A stretch of 64,000 nucleotides of DNA from Platanthera guangdongensis (taxonomy: Eukaryota; Streptophyta; Magnoliopsida; Asparagales; Orchidaceae), in contig CM077160.1 of NCBI GenBank assembly GCA_039583875.1, positions 114,409,314 through 114,473,313 of the forward strand, read 5' to 3'. A program made the position numbers and the translations under genes. Position 1 is the first letter of the stretch, and each line of letters opens with the position of its first letter. The notes under the pieces are model-generated. The model saw nothing but the letters and a program-made list of their open reading frames with translations. It did not search any database and had not been told where the DNA came from. Shown piece by piece: positions 10,581-21,141 of this stretch.

Positions 10581-13500
10581 CCAAAGGCCACCAAAACGCC
10601 CATCTGGTACTTGGACATTGGATTCTCTCGGCATATGATCGGGACAAGAAGCCTTCTGCAAAACTTCTCTCCTGTCTTGAACGGACCAAAGGTCATCTTT
10701 GGAGGTTCAGACCGAGGAATTACAATAGGCTACGGTATGATTACCAACGGCAACGTATCCTTCTCGGATGTGGCTTATGTCGAAGGATTGGAACACAATC
10801 TCATAAGCATAAGCCAACTTTGCGATAAAGTATACATAGTTGAATTCCATGCTAATAAGTGCCTGATAAAATCCGTTGACAATATGGAAATGATTCTATC
10901 CGACACTCGAAGCAGGAATATTTTCTGTTTAAATTTCATCTGTATAGATTCCTCTACACCAGTGTGTCTTTTAGCAAAAGATAGTGCGTCTCTTGGTGAC
11001 CAATGACACAAGAGACTAGCACATATTAATTTCAAAACTATTAATAGATTATTTTCAATAAACTTAGTACGTGATGCCCCAAACGTCAAGTGCGTCAAAG
11101 ATAGACCTTGTCATGCATGCGTAAAAGGCAAGCAAACAAGGGCTACCTTTAGAAGTATATTGGCAAAGACTCTAATAGATGTCTTCATCTACTGCACATG
11201 GACTTGTTTGGTCCACTGTAAATCAGAAGTTTGGGAGGTAAGTATTATACGCTAGTAATTGTTGATGATTACTCACGCTTTGCGTGGGTGTTCTTTCTGA
11301 AACACAAGTCAGATACCTTCGACATCTTTACTAATTTTGTCAGGCAAATCCAGAATGAACATAACTGCTCCATAGTCAAAATCAGAAGTGACAACGGAAC
11401 AGAGTTCAAGTCTGGGGCCATGATAGAATTCTGCGAAAGCCTAGGTATCTTTCATGAGCTTTCCTCTCCTCGCACTCCATAACAGAACGGAGTGGCCGAG
11501 AGAAGGAATAGAACACTCATAGAGGCCTGCAGGACTATGTTGAGTGATGCTTCACTTCCGGAGTACTTCTGGGCTGAAGCCGTCAACACTGCATGCCACG
11601 TGCAAAATCGAGCCCTCATAAACAAAGACCACGATAAGATACCTTACGAACTTCTGAAAGGCTGGAAACCAACAGTCTCATACTTTAGAATCTTTGGCTG
11701 TAAATGCTTCGTACTTAACAATGGTAAGTATCATACTACCAAGTTCAGCGAAAAAAGTTTTGAAGGTATTTTCGTAGGTTATAGTAGCCATAGTAAGGCA
11801 TATAGAATTTTCAATAGAAAAACTCTGGTGGTAGAAGAATCGATACATGTTGTATTTGATGAGACGAGCTTGCTGTAAAGTAATCCGTCTAGTGTGCTCA
11901 TTGAAGATTTAGGTGAAAAGCCTAAAGAAACCAGATTGGATGAACCGTACGAAGACAAAGGCAAAAAGCTCATTAAGATCACCACTCCAACTCCTATTGG
12001 AGAGGATGATGATCAAAATGAAGAAGTCATCCAAGATGAAGAAATCACTCCAATGATTGAAGATAATCCAGATGCAAGAACTCTAGAGCTCAGACATCTG
12101 AAGGATCACCCCATGGACCAGATCATAGGCGATCCCCGGGATGGTGTCAGAACTCGAAGAGGTACAACTAATGAGAATCTTCATTTGAGTTTTCTCTCAC
12201 AGGTTGAACAAAAGAAATTTGAGGAAGCAAACTCAGACGCATCATGGATAATGACAATGGAAGAAGAACTGAATCAGTTCAAGCGATGTAATGTATGGAA
12301 GCTTGTTCCAAGGCCCAAAGAAAAGAATGTCATTGGAACAAAATGGGTCTACAGGAACAAGATGGACAAAGACGGAACTATCATAAAGAACAAGGCCAGA
12401 CTCGTCGCCAAGGGCTATCGTCAGGAGGAAGGAATTGACTTCGACCAAACATATGCTCCAGTGGCAAGGCTGGAGGCAATACGGTTGTTACTAGCATATG
12501 CTGCACTCAAAGGCTTCACCGTCTATCAAATGGATGTGAAGTCTGCCTTCCTGAATGGCAACATAAAGGAAGAAGTTTATGTGGAACAATCACCAGGTTT
12601 CGTAGATCCTAACTTCTCAGATTATGTTTATTTCCTGCACAAGGCCCTATATGGCCTGAAACAAGCTCCTAGAGTTTGGTATGAAATGGTGTCTACCTTT
12701 CTAATTGAGAACAAATTCACAAGGGGAAAGATAGACAAGTCATTATTTCTTAGGGAAATAAAAGGCAAGATTTTGCTAGTGCAAATCTATGTCGACGACA
12801 TTATTTTTGGCTCTACAGATGACAACCTCTGCAAAAAGTTCTCAAAACTTATGTAAGGGAAGTTTGAAATGAGCAGTATGTGCGAGCTGAAGTATTTCTT
12901 AGGGCTTCAGGTGAAACAATCTGAAGATGGAATTTTCATCTCACAGACCAAGTTCACCAAAGATCTAATTAAGAAATTCGGAATGGAGAACGCAACCTCT
13001 ATGAGGACTCCAATGGGCTCAACTATGTCTCTAGACAAGGATGAAAAAGGGAAACCTTTTGATGAAACCAAGTACAGAAGCATAATTGGATCCTTGCTCT
13101 ACCTTACTGCAAGTAGACCTGACATAATGTTTTCAACATGTGTCTATGCTAGATTTCAGGTGAACTCCAATGGATCTCACTATGCTGCTGCAAAGCGGAT
13201 CTTGAGATACCTTAAAGGTACACCAAATCTTGGCTTATGGTACCCAAGAAGTAATGACAACGAACTAATTGGTTTCTCAGATGCAGAATTTGGAGGAAGT
13301 AAGGATGACAGGAAAAGCACCTCCGGGACATGCCAATTCCTTGGAAGAAGGCTAATTTCCTAGAGTAGCAAGAAGCAGAACTGTGTCGCAATCTCAACGA
13401 CCGAGTCAGAGTATATCTCTGCAGGCAGTTGTTGCGCACAGTTGCTATGGATAAAGAATCAGTTCGAGGACTACAATCTACAGTTCAAGGATATTCCTTT

Positions 13501-13735
13501 GTACTGTGACTCCTCCAGCGCAATCACAATCGCCAACAATCCAGTCTCGCACAGCCGGGCAAAGCACATCGAGCTAAGGTATCACTTCATCCGGGAGCAT
13601 GTGGAGCATGGAGACATAGATCTCCAATATATACCTACAGATAGGCAAGTTGCAGACATTTTCACAAAGCCGCTGGACGAGACCAAGTTCTCATTCTTCA
13701 AGACTGAGCTTGGGATGCTCAACAAGGAGGACTAG
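10563..13735 (+). pseudogene. element A pol (PR-INT-RT-RNase H)
   Basis: Copia polyprotein. Protease appears as WYLDIGFSRHM (about 10600), where the catalytic DSG has become DIG. Integrase follows with the HKRLAHI zinc-finger start (11007) and core residues in VDDYSRF, RSDNGTEF and AERRN. RT spans about 12230-12860 with [28 protein letters not shown] and an intact YVDD. RNase H runs to 13735, ending in TKPLDETKFSFFKTELGML. Breaks: TGA 11004, a frameshift between 11007 and 11231, TAA 11480, TAA 11876, TAA 12854 and TAG 13361. Most are CAA to TAA or TGG to TAG/TGA by comparison with B. Confidence 0.92.
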
Positions 13736-13812
13736 AGAAGATGGAATGACAAACAGGCAAGAAATTCCAAGGGGTTAGTCAAATTTTAGATTTTCAAATT
13801 TTTTTCTGTTTG

Positions 13813-14049
13813 ACTCGAGAAAATTAAGACCTACTCGAGTAACTACTTACCTACTCGAGTAATCCTTAACCCTCTCGTATAGTCATCTGCCAATTTATGA
13901 ATTTGTTCTATTCGCCACCCAAGGCTAAATGCTGCCTCTTCCCTCTATTTAGTTAATCTCCTTTAAATTAATTAGATGTAATTAGGGTTATATATATGAA
14001 ATTCCGAAAAACTCAAACCTACACGATATCATTTCATTCTCTCGAGTAC
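13813..14049. repeat. CTCGAG palindromes in the pol-ORF3 spacer (A)
   Basis: Within the 388-bp spacer between RNase H and ORF3 there are three CTCGAG cores near 13815-13862, one CTCTCGTATAG variant, and one more at 14041. They are the same word as in the LTR array, in an otherwise unrelated region. Confidence 0.85.
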
Positions 14050-14123
14050 CCTCTGCCGTTTCGCCTACTCCACCGCTGTTGCAGAGCCGCTTCCCTCCTC
14101 ACCACTTCCAGTCAACCGCAGCC

Positions 14124-16505
14124 ATGGCCTCTTATTCCAAGGTAGGCGTCGGATCAGAACTCGTTACCGTAGGTATTGCTGAGCTCTCAGATGACTTCCA
14201 CAACATTCTCATCCTTCTCGACACCGCCGACCTCTCCTTCATCCTACAGGAACCCTGCCGAATTTTATTCCCGGAAGTCGCTGAATTCTTCTCAAACCTG
14301 AAGGTCAAGTGTCATGGACTTGTCATAAAATCAAAGGTGAAAGGTGTGAAACTCAAGCTCACCAAGACCTCTGTCTCTCAGCTTCTCCGATTACCGCTTG
14401 TAGATGAAGAAGATGACCTAGATGATGAAGACGCTGACAGAACAGCCCTTTTCTGTGGCATTTCCTTTGAAGCTCAGTATATTAAAAGGTCAGACATGAA
14501 CGCTGAAGGAAAATTTCTAGTTGATATTATTAGCAAGATTCTGCTGTGCAAGACCAACTCCATAAGGGACATTCCTCTATATTTCTTCGACATAATGCAA
14601 GCCATTATCTGCCGCAAGAAATATCAGTTTGGGATGCTGATTCTGGACAAAATCAAGGACAGTTTAAAATCCCCCAACTACGCCAGAATTATCTCTCTGC
14701 TCCTCCATGAAACAAATCCTGAGGTATTCAACTTCTCCAAAGGGACCCCTCTTCATCACATGAAGAAGGTCTCCATCTCTTCAATTCAGAGATGGGAACT
14801 CAAGCTGAAGAATCCTGCCCAAGCTGCAAAGATTTTAGAAACTCCAGCAGACCCAACACTAGAAGACAGGACTCCATCTCCCCCTCCTCATCATGTGGCC
14901 AGCTCCTTTGGTGCACCAAGTGAGGGGGAGCCTGCTCCTTCTACCTCAGTCAGGAAGCCCTCTCCTCAGCCAGAAATTCCTTCCCTACCTCATACTCCAC
15001 TAAATCCAGCAACTCCCTCAGATGCAATACCTCCAGAATCTCTTCTCTCCATAGCTGTTGCCATAGATGCTATGATTGCAGAGCTTTCTGAAGAAGTGAT
15101 GCCCATTCCTCCTCTATCTCCTCCAGCTCCATCCTCTGAATGTCACAAGGACTCCACTCCAGCACACTCTCCTGCACATTCTCCAGCCAGGACTCCAGCA
15201 AAATCTCCAGATTCCCTCAAAGACCAGCAAGACACCATTCTTATTTCTGATGAGCCCTCTCTAGAGCCAGCTGAGGCCCCTCTCAGAACCCTATATTTCT
15301 CCATCCCTCATGATACAGAAGAAATGGATGCTGTAATTCATACCACAAGAGCTGACAGCTCTGTGATCATTGAAGAAATAGCTCCTTGGGTAACTCCTCC
15401 TCTCCCTACTACTGCTCCCTCTACTGCTGCTGTTACAGTCTCTTCCTCCTCAGATTTGCTGTCCCAAATCTCCTTCCTGCTGCAAGAACAAAGAAATTAT
15501 TTTGACACCTCTCTAAAGATAGTCACTGACAAGGTAACTGCTCTTGATACTGAGATGAGCAGAGGCTTTGCTGAAATTCAGCATAATACTGACAAGCTCA
15601 AGTACCTATTTCAACTTGGTGGCAAAGCCCTAGACCACACTATCATTAGTGTTGGAAATGTTATGGAACAAGGTGTCACCCTTGCTAACAATCAGATAGA
15701 GCTAGACAAGAGAAATGAAGCTAACAAAATGAAAATCTGTGAAGAAGTTGGTCTTTTCAAAGAAGATGCTATAACCATACTATCTGTTGAAATCAAAAAG
15801 GGGGAGGGTTTGATCAAAGAACTTAAAGAACAAGTAGAAAAATCTACTGCTCAGAAGTTAGATGTATGGGAAACTCATGTGAAGACCATTCATGATGATA
15901 TGCTAGCACAGATACAGAGTGTCAAGTTTCACACCTATGACACTGCTCTCTAGATGCACAATCAGATTCTGCCAGATCTTATAGTTGACCCCAACATCAT
16001 TCCCCATCATCTCAACCCTCTAGCTACAGATGTCTCTGCCCCAACTGTTCCTCTGCAACCTTCCTTCTCTCCCAAGCCTGGAGACTCAGTTGATCCTCCA
16101 GATACTTATGTTACAGGCTGGGAAGACGACCCTACTGATATCTTCCTTCAAGCTCCTCCAGAGATCAAAACCTCCAAGAAGAAAAGGAAGTATGGTGAAG
16201 GCCCCTCTTCTAGCAGGACTGCTCCCACTAAAGCTCCTGAACATACTGAAGCTTGGTCTCCAACTTCCAAGTCTCTAATTTTGGACACAGTCAGACTAGT
16301 TATGGACCTTAATGAGAACATGAACATTCACTACAGTTCCCAGGAATGGGAGTTATATGAGAAATCAATGCTAAAAAGGAAGATCCATGACAGAGAGTTT
16401 GGGAGAAATAATCCTGCTGCTCCTCCAAGGCCTCCCAGATATTTCCCTAAGCCTTTCAGCTATCTAAGAAGACAGCAAGAAAAGATGGAAAAGCAGCAAA
16501 CCTAA
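14124..16505 (+). pseudogene. element A third ORF (Sirevirus env-like)
   Basis: About 793 codons, interrupted only by TAG 15951-15953, which is directly followed by ATG in the same frame. The start ATG 14124 lies 39 nt after CTGTTGCAG (ending 14084). The N-terminal third (about residues 1-240) contains EGKFLVDIISKILLCK and NYARIISLL, which align with the ORF3 of B and D. Next is a Pro/Ser/Thr-rich linker with a PAHSPAHSPA repeat, then a coiled-coil region of about 160 residues, then a basic C-terminus with RYFPKPFSYLRRQ (about 16435-16475) that has a counterpart in B. I see no signal peptide or membrane helix, so the envelope label is doubtful. Sirevirus third ORFs are established; their role is not. 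Confidence 0.8.
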
Positions 16506-16696
16506 GCCTAAACCTAAAAGATGTTGAGAGATTGAAATGACAAGTTGTAGACTTGATGTTTTTGGAAATTTACATATATACAATTCTAAATTTCTGTCTA
16601 ATTATTTTTTTGTCTATTGCTTACCTGCTCATGTTTTTCTACTTAGTTTCTTTTATGTCTATAATTCACCTTAGTGTAAAGGGTTCTGACTTCAAT

Positions 16697-16710
16697 AAAT
16701 AGGGGGAGAT
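16697..16710 (+). promoter_or_regulatory. polypurine tract (element A)
   Basis: AATAGGGGGAGAT directly precedes the 3' LTR. Similar purine runs inside ORF3 (14919 and 15796) could be accessory tracts. Confidence 0.85.
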
Positions 16711-18613
16711 TGTTGGGTATTACATCAATACTAACCCAGATTTGATGAAGTCACTCTGGAACTAAGATGAATTAAGTTGTATTTGATACTTGGTTTGAGT
16801 TATATGTTTGCAGGAATTTCACTGGGAAGTGTAGACCAATGTCAGTCCACAGTGGGTCACCAAACACAGGAACTGTGCAATGTAATCCCTCATTGCATGT
16901 TCCAAGGTGTTGACTCATGTGTGGTCTCTCTATTGGGATACACTTCATATTCAAGCTATTGGACCTTGGGAAAAGAATTGGAAGTTGACTACATTAGAAG
17001 AAAGAGTTTCCAACAACAAAATTCTCTAAGTCTTTTACTCGAGTAGGTCAATAACTACTCGAGTAGATTGGTTATAATTTACTCGAGTAAAGCAGCTTTA
17101 TACTCGAGTACTTAAGTGTATCTCTCGTGTAGCTAAGTCATGTACTCGAGTAGACTTAGTCATATACTCGAGTAGCATGTTTATATACTCGAGTAGATCA
17201 TTCATTATACCTGAGTATTAAAGGCTTCACTCATCAAAATACTTCAAAGTCATGGACTCGAGTAAATACACTCATATACTCGAGTAAGTATACTCACATA
17301 CTCGAGTAGATAGAAACATACTCAAGTAGTTCATTATACCTACTCGAGTAGATCATGTCTCACTCGTGTACTCTGTAATTTCCCTAACTCCAGAATTTTC
17401 TAAGTCTCTTACTCGAGTAGATCACTTCCTCTCGAGTAGTTTAGTTCAACTACTCGAGTAGCTGCTTGCTGACGTCTTCAGAAATTATTCCAAGTATTCC
17501 ACTCGAGTAGTCCTTCATGTACTCGAGTAGTTTATGTAATATACTCGAGTAGTCCTTTCATATACTCAAGTAGTCCATTCTTGTACTCGAGTAGATCCTT
17601 CATGTACTCGAGTAAGTCACTTTACATACTCGAGTAGTTCTATCTGCTTACTCGAGTAGTTGTTTTCTACCTACTCGAATAGTTTATATTTATATACCCG
17701 AGTATGTTCTCCTTCATGTACTCGGGTAGTTATTCAACTACTCGAGTAGCTCTTCTCTTACTCGTGTATATGGCTGAACTTTCCTGAAATTTTGTCTAAG
17801 TCTTTTTCTGACAGGATTTTCAAATCACGCGACATGATTGGTCCACGTGTACATCATTATGACTGATTATGACCGTTACTTTCTCCTATATAAAGTCTTA
17901 TCAGAAAATGACAAACCCTAAGCATTCTGTAAGCTTTCATTGTCAATCTATTTTAAGAAAGTTTTTCAGCCGACTCCTCTCTGTTTTCACGGAACGGAAG
18001 CCGCCGCCGCCGCCATCTTCTCCGGCCACTGCTTCTAATTTCAGAGGATTCATTCTGAAGAAAGTTACAAATCGAGATCGACATCACTGTTCGTCTTCTC
18101 TCTCTGATTCTATAAAAGCAAAGAAGATCCAAATCTGGGCCGAGATTTTCTTCATCGATTTCTGAAAGTGCTGCAAAGTTCATAAGAAGAAGATTCTGGC
18201 CGTCTCATCAGATCTGATTAGATTTACTGTTTGTATAACTTTTCTAAAACTTTATTAATCTTGTAGGAGAAAGTTTCTCCGAGTGTAGGAGTTTTTCACT
18301 CCGAGTTTGTAGGAAGTGTTATATTCCGAGGTGTAGATCTCGTTGGTTGGATCGAGTTTGTAGGAACTTTGTTCCAAGGGTAGGATCGGTTTTTCGATCC
18401 GAGATAGTGGAGTAGCCGAGTCTAGTTGATTGCTAGATCGGTGAGGGAAAGTGGATGTACCCAAGGTCGGGGAACCACTATAAATCTTGTGTCGTCTGTG
18501 ATATTGGTAGATAGTTCTGTGCTGTGCTCTAATTATTTTTATTCCGCAAAAGACGCACAACTCACCTATTATCCCCCCTCTAGGTGATTTAGGTTGACAA
18601 CCGTTTTCTTTCA
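16711..18613 (+). repeat. element A 3' LTR
   Basis: Matches the 5' LTR from TGTTGGGTATTACATC to TTCTTTCA, 1903 bp against 1899 bp. It carries the TATA box at 17887-17894 and the conserved block at 18451-18484. The following bases ACAAG form the right TSD candidate. Confidence 0.93.
17035..17765. repeat. palindrome array, word TACTCGAGTA (element A 3' LTR)
   Basis: The same array as in the 5' LTR, copy for copy apart from scattered point changes. Some variants differ between the two LTRs; for example ATTCGAGTA in the 5' copy is ACTCGAGTA in the 3' copy. Confidence 0.93.
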
Positions 18614-18621
18614 ACAAGGGC

Positions 18622-18973
18622 TGTTGAAATTTTTGAAGTCAAAGTGGGCGGCCTAGGAGGTCTGCTCGCATGACCTGTGCGGACAGAGGGCAGAGACTTG
18701 CTAGGTCGGCTTGCTTTTGGCAGGCGGTTTGTTCCCTGGAGTATCCTTGCGGATACAATGTTTATTCGCAGTGTTGCCGGGTTGGCTAGTGTTGCGAACT
18801 TTGTCTGAATCTACACCAAGTCCAGTGTGGCTCAGTCTGGTTAGTCGCACATTGCTCGCGGACTGGTTCTTTGTCCTCCGAGCTTGGCAGCTGTCTGTTA
18901 TGTTCTGGTTACGAGCTCGGGGAGTGCATACTTGATCAGTGTCTATAGGAGTGCGTACCGGTTTTGCTTCTAC
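18622..18973 (+). repeat. element E 5' LTR, left part
   Basis: From about 18770 (TGTTTATTCGCAGTGTTGCC) it aligns with 56515-56730. The bases before that, possibly starting at TGTTGAAATTTTTG (18622), have no partner because the 3' copy is truncated, so the start is a guess from the TG terminus. It is cut at 18973 by element B. Confidence 0.7.
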
Positions 18974-20866
18974 TGAAAGAAATTGTACCTAATCACCTAG
19001 AGGGGGGGGGTGGTAAATAGGTGACCTTAATCTTTTTAATCTTTTAGGTAGAGTTAAACACAGAATTCACAGAACTTTAAACAACAAACACAGAATCAGT
19101 CACACACAGAGTACACACAGTTTTATAGTGGTTCCCCAAGGTCTGGGTACATCCACTTTCCCCCTTCGCCTATCTATTAGTGTACTAGATTCGGCCCAAC
19201 TTCTCCACTATTCCTCAGATCCTCAGATCTTACACTCAGAACCCCAAATAGGTTCCTACAGCTCAGAGTGATCCCACTCTTACAACTCAGGCTCAATAAC
19301 ACTACCACTCAGTCTTCACAAGGACCTACACTCAGCCTTCAACAAGGCCTACACTCAGCCCTCAACAAGGCCTACACTCAGAGAAATGAATCTCCTACAC
19401 TCAGGCACACAGGCCCTACCACTCAGCCTTTATAATTTCAGGCTTACAACTCAGATCCCTTAGGATCCTAGAAGAAATTAAAATTACAAAGTGTATACCC
19501 ACAACTCAGAATGAGAGATAAGAGTTGCAGGTTTCTTGATGAGTTCTTGGAAGAACTTTGCTGAGATCAACCTCCCTTGGCTTTTTTCAAAGCTTCTTGA
19601 ATTAGAACACAGTAGGGTTGAAACTCTATGCAGATGATCTTCAATCACTGCTGACTTAAGAATCAGATCTCAATCTGAAACTTTCTTCACAGCCTGGTTT
19701 AATAGCTGTGTTCTTAGAAGGAGCTCTCTCTCTCAAACTTCTTAGATCTTCTGATCACTTCAATTGATTCTTCAATGAATTGCTTTATTGATCACACTTC
19801 ATCTGTAAAGGAGAAGGGTCTTTATATATACTTTCTCCAAGGTGACCGGCTGATCCAGTTCCTAACGATCTTCTGACAGCTCTGACAGTTGCAGTAGACC
19901 GGCTGGAATGACAGCTGTCAAGTCATCCAGTCACTTCTTGAATTTTCTATAACTATCTGAAAGTGTCGAGACAGTCAGTCTTTAAGTGTCGACACTGATA
20001 GACCAGGTGTCGACACAAGTAGACTAAGTGTCGACACTAGCCTTCATGGTGTCGACACAACTCCTTGTGTTGTAGAAATTACTTCTCAACACAGCTTATT
20101 CAGAATGTGTCGACACTGATCATGTGTGTCGACACAAGTCCTTCTTCTTCAGTACTTAGTTGATTTCTACTAAGTGTCGACACAAATCCTTTGTGTCGAC
20201 ACATCTTCTTGTGTTGATACTTGGTAAGTGTCGACACATCTTCTTTGTGTCGACATATGCCTTCTGTGTTGAAGCTTTTGCTGAGTGTCGACACATCTCC
20301 TTTGTGTCGACACATTCTTCATGTGTTGAGACTTTGGCTGAGTGTCGACACATCTCCTTTGTGTCGACACTTGTACTTAGACTTTGTTGAAGTTTTCTGA
20401 GTGTCGACACAGCCTCCTAGTGTCGACACTTGTACTTGAACATTGTTGATGTTTTGCTGAGTGTTGACACAGCCTCCTAGTGTCGACACTTTTGATGCCG
20501 ACAAAGTTCCTATGGGTGTCGACACTGCTTCTAAGTGTCGACACAGATTCTTTAGACAATTCTTCACTGAGTGTCGACACTGCCTGTATGTGTCGACACT
20601 TTTCCTCTGGTGTTGACTCTACATTCCTGGTGTCGACACAATGACTCCAAGTGTCGACACAGCTTCTCTGGGTGTCGACACAAGTCTTCTTAAGTGTTGA
20701 CACTTTTCTTCTGGGTGTCGACACATGGACTTAGAAACTTTTCTGCTTTCCCTGCAATTACTTAACCTGCACACATAAACTCAAAACACATCAAAACATC
20801 TTGATGTATATCATTGAGTAGGGTGAGGCTTCTTCAAATCAGGTACATATTTCAATGTACCCAACA
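18974..20866 (-). repeat. element B 3' LTR
   Basis: 1893 bp, reading TGTTGGGTACATTG to CAATTTCTTTCA on the minus strand. It holds a TATA box (inverted at 19821-19830), the conserved block (19122-19155), a run of 9 G on the plus strand at 19002-19010, and the palindrome array. Repeated CTACACTCAG and CTACCACTCAG phrases (19250-19450) mark a degenerate tandem region between the block and the TATA box. Confidence 0.95.
19961..20727. repeat. palindrome array, word GTGTCGACAC (element B 3' LTR)
   Basis: More than twenty GTCGAC cores, mostly inside GTGTCGACAC, often in pairs 18-25 bp apart, with a few variants (GTGTTGACAC, GTGTCGACAT). It lies on the upstream side of the inverted TATA box, so it is in U3. 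The Cys-Arg-His and Val-Ser-Thr ORFs here are by-products. Confidence 0.95.
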
Positions 20867-20880
20867 ATCTCCCCCTATTT
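20867..20880 (-). promoter_or_regulatory. polypurine tract (element B)
   Basis: Reads AAATAGGGGGAGAT on the minus strand directly before the 3' LTR. The 260 bp between here and the end of ORF3 are AT-rich with no gene. Confidence 0.85.
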
Positions 20881-21141
20881 GGAGAAGTCATAACCCTTAG
20901 TCAATGATATACACCATACATAACAAATTCACAGTATGATGTAAAACAATATTAAATGATAGGGTAAGTACATAAACATGTATAAACAAAACATGTATAC
21001 ACAAATATCTCATAATAGTAATGTAATAGATTTAACACATATCACATTGTTCTAACAACTTCAACATTTTCAATATTCAAAAGTTTACAGAAAGTTGAGT
21101 ACAACTGATTATACATAGTAAACTTAAGAAAAATTTCTATC

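Larger units (their letters stand above)
6270..18613 (+). mobile_element. element A: complete Sirevirus-type Ty1/copia retrotransposon
   Basis: The 12.3-kb element has two matching LTRs (6270-8168 and 16711-18613), a tRNA-Met-type primer site, gag, pol in the copia order PR-INT-RT-RH, a large third ORF and a polypurine tract. Long gag, a third ORF after RNase H and LTRs near 1.9 kb place it in the Sirevirus (SIRE/Maximus) group. The flanks TCAAG (6265-6269) and ACAAG (18614-18618) match in 4 of 5 bases and are the likely TSD. It lies between the gypsy 3' LTR and the 5' LTR of element E. Several nonsense codons and one frameshift make it non-autonomous today. Confidence 0.93.

Noticed and set aside
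20100..20724. Several overlapping ORFs rich in Cys-Arg-His and Val-Ser-Thr on both strands (also 30796-31418, 38586-39273, 46848-47448)
   Set aside because: They are produced by the GTGTCGACAC repeats, which read open in most frames. The same peptides appear in every array and vary only with spacer length.
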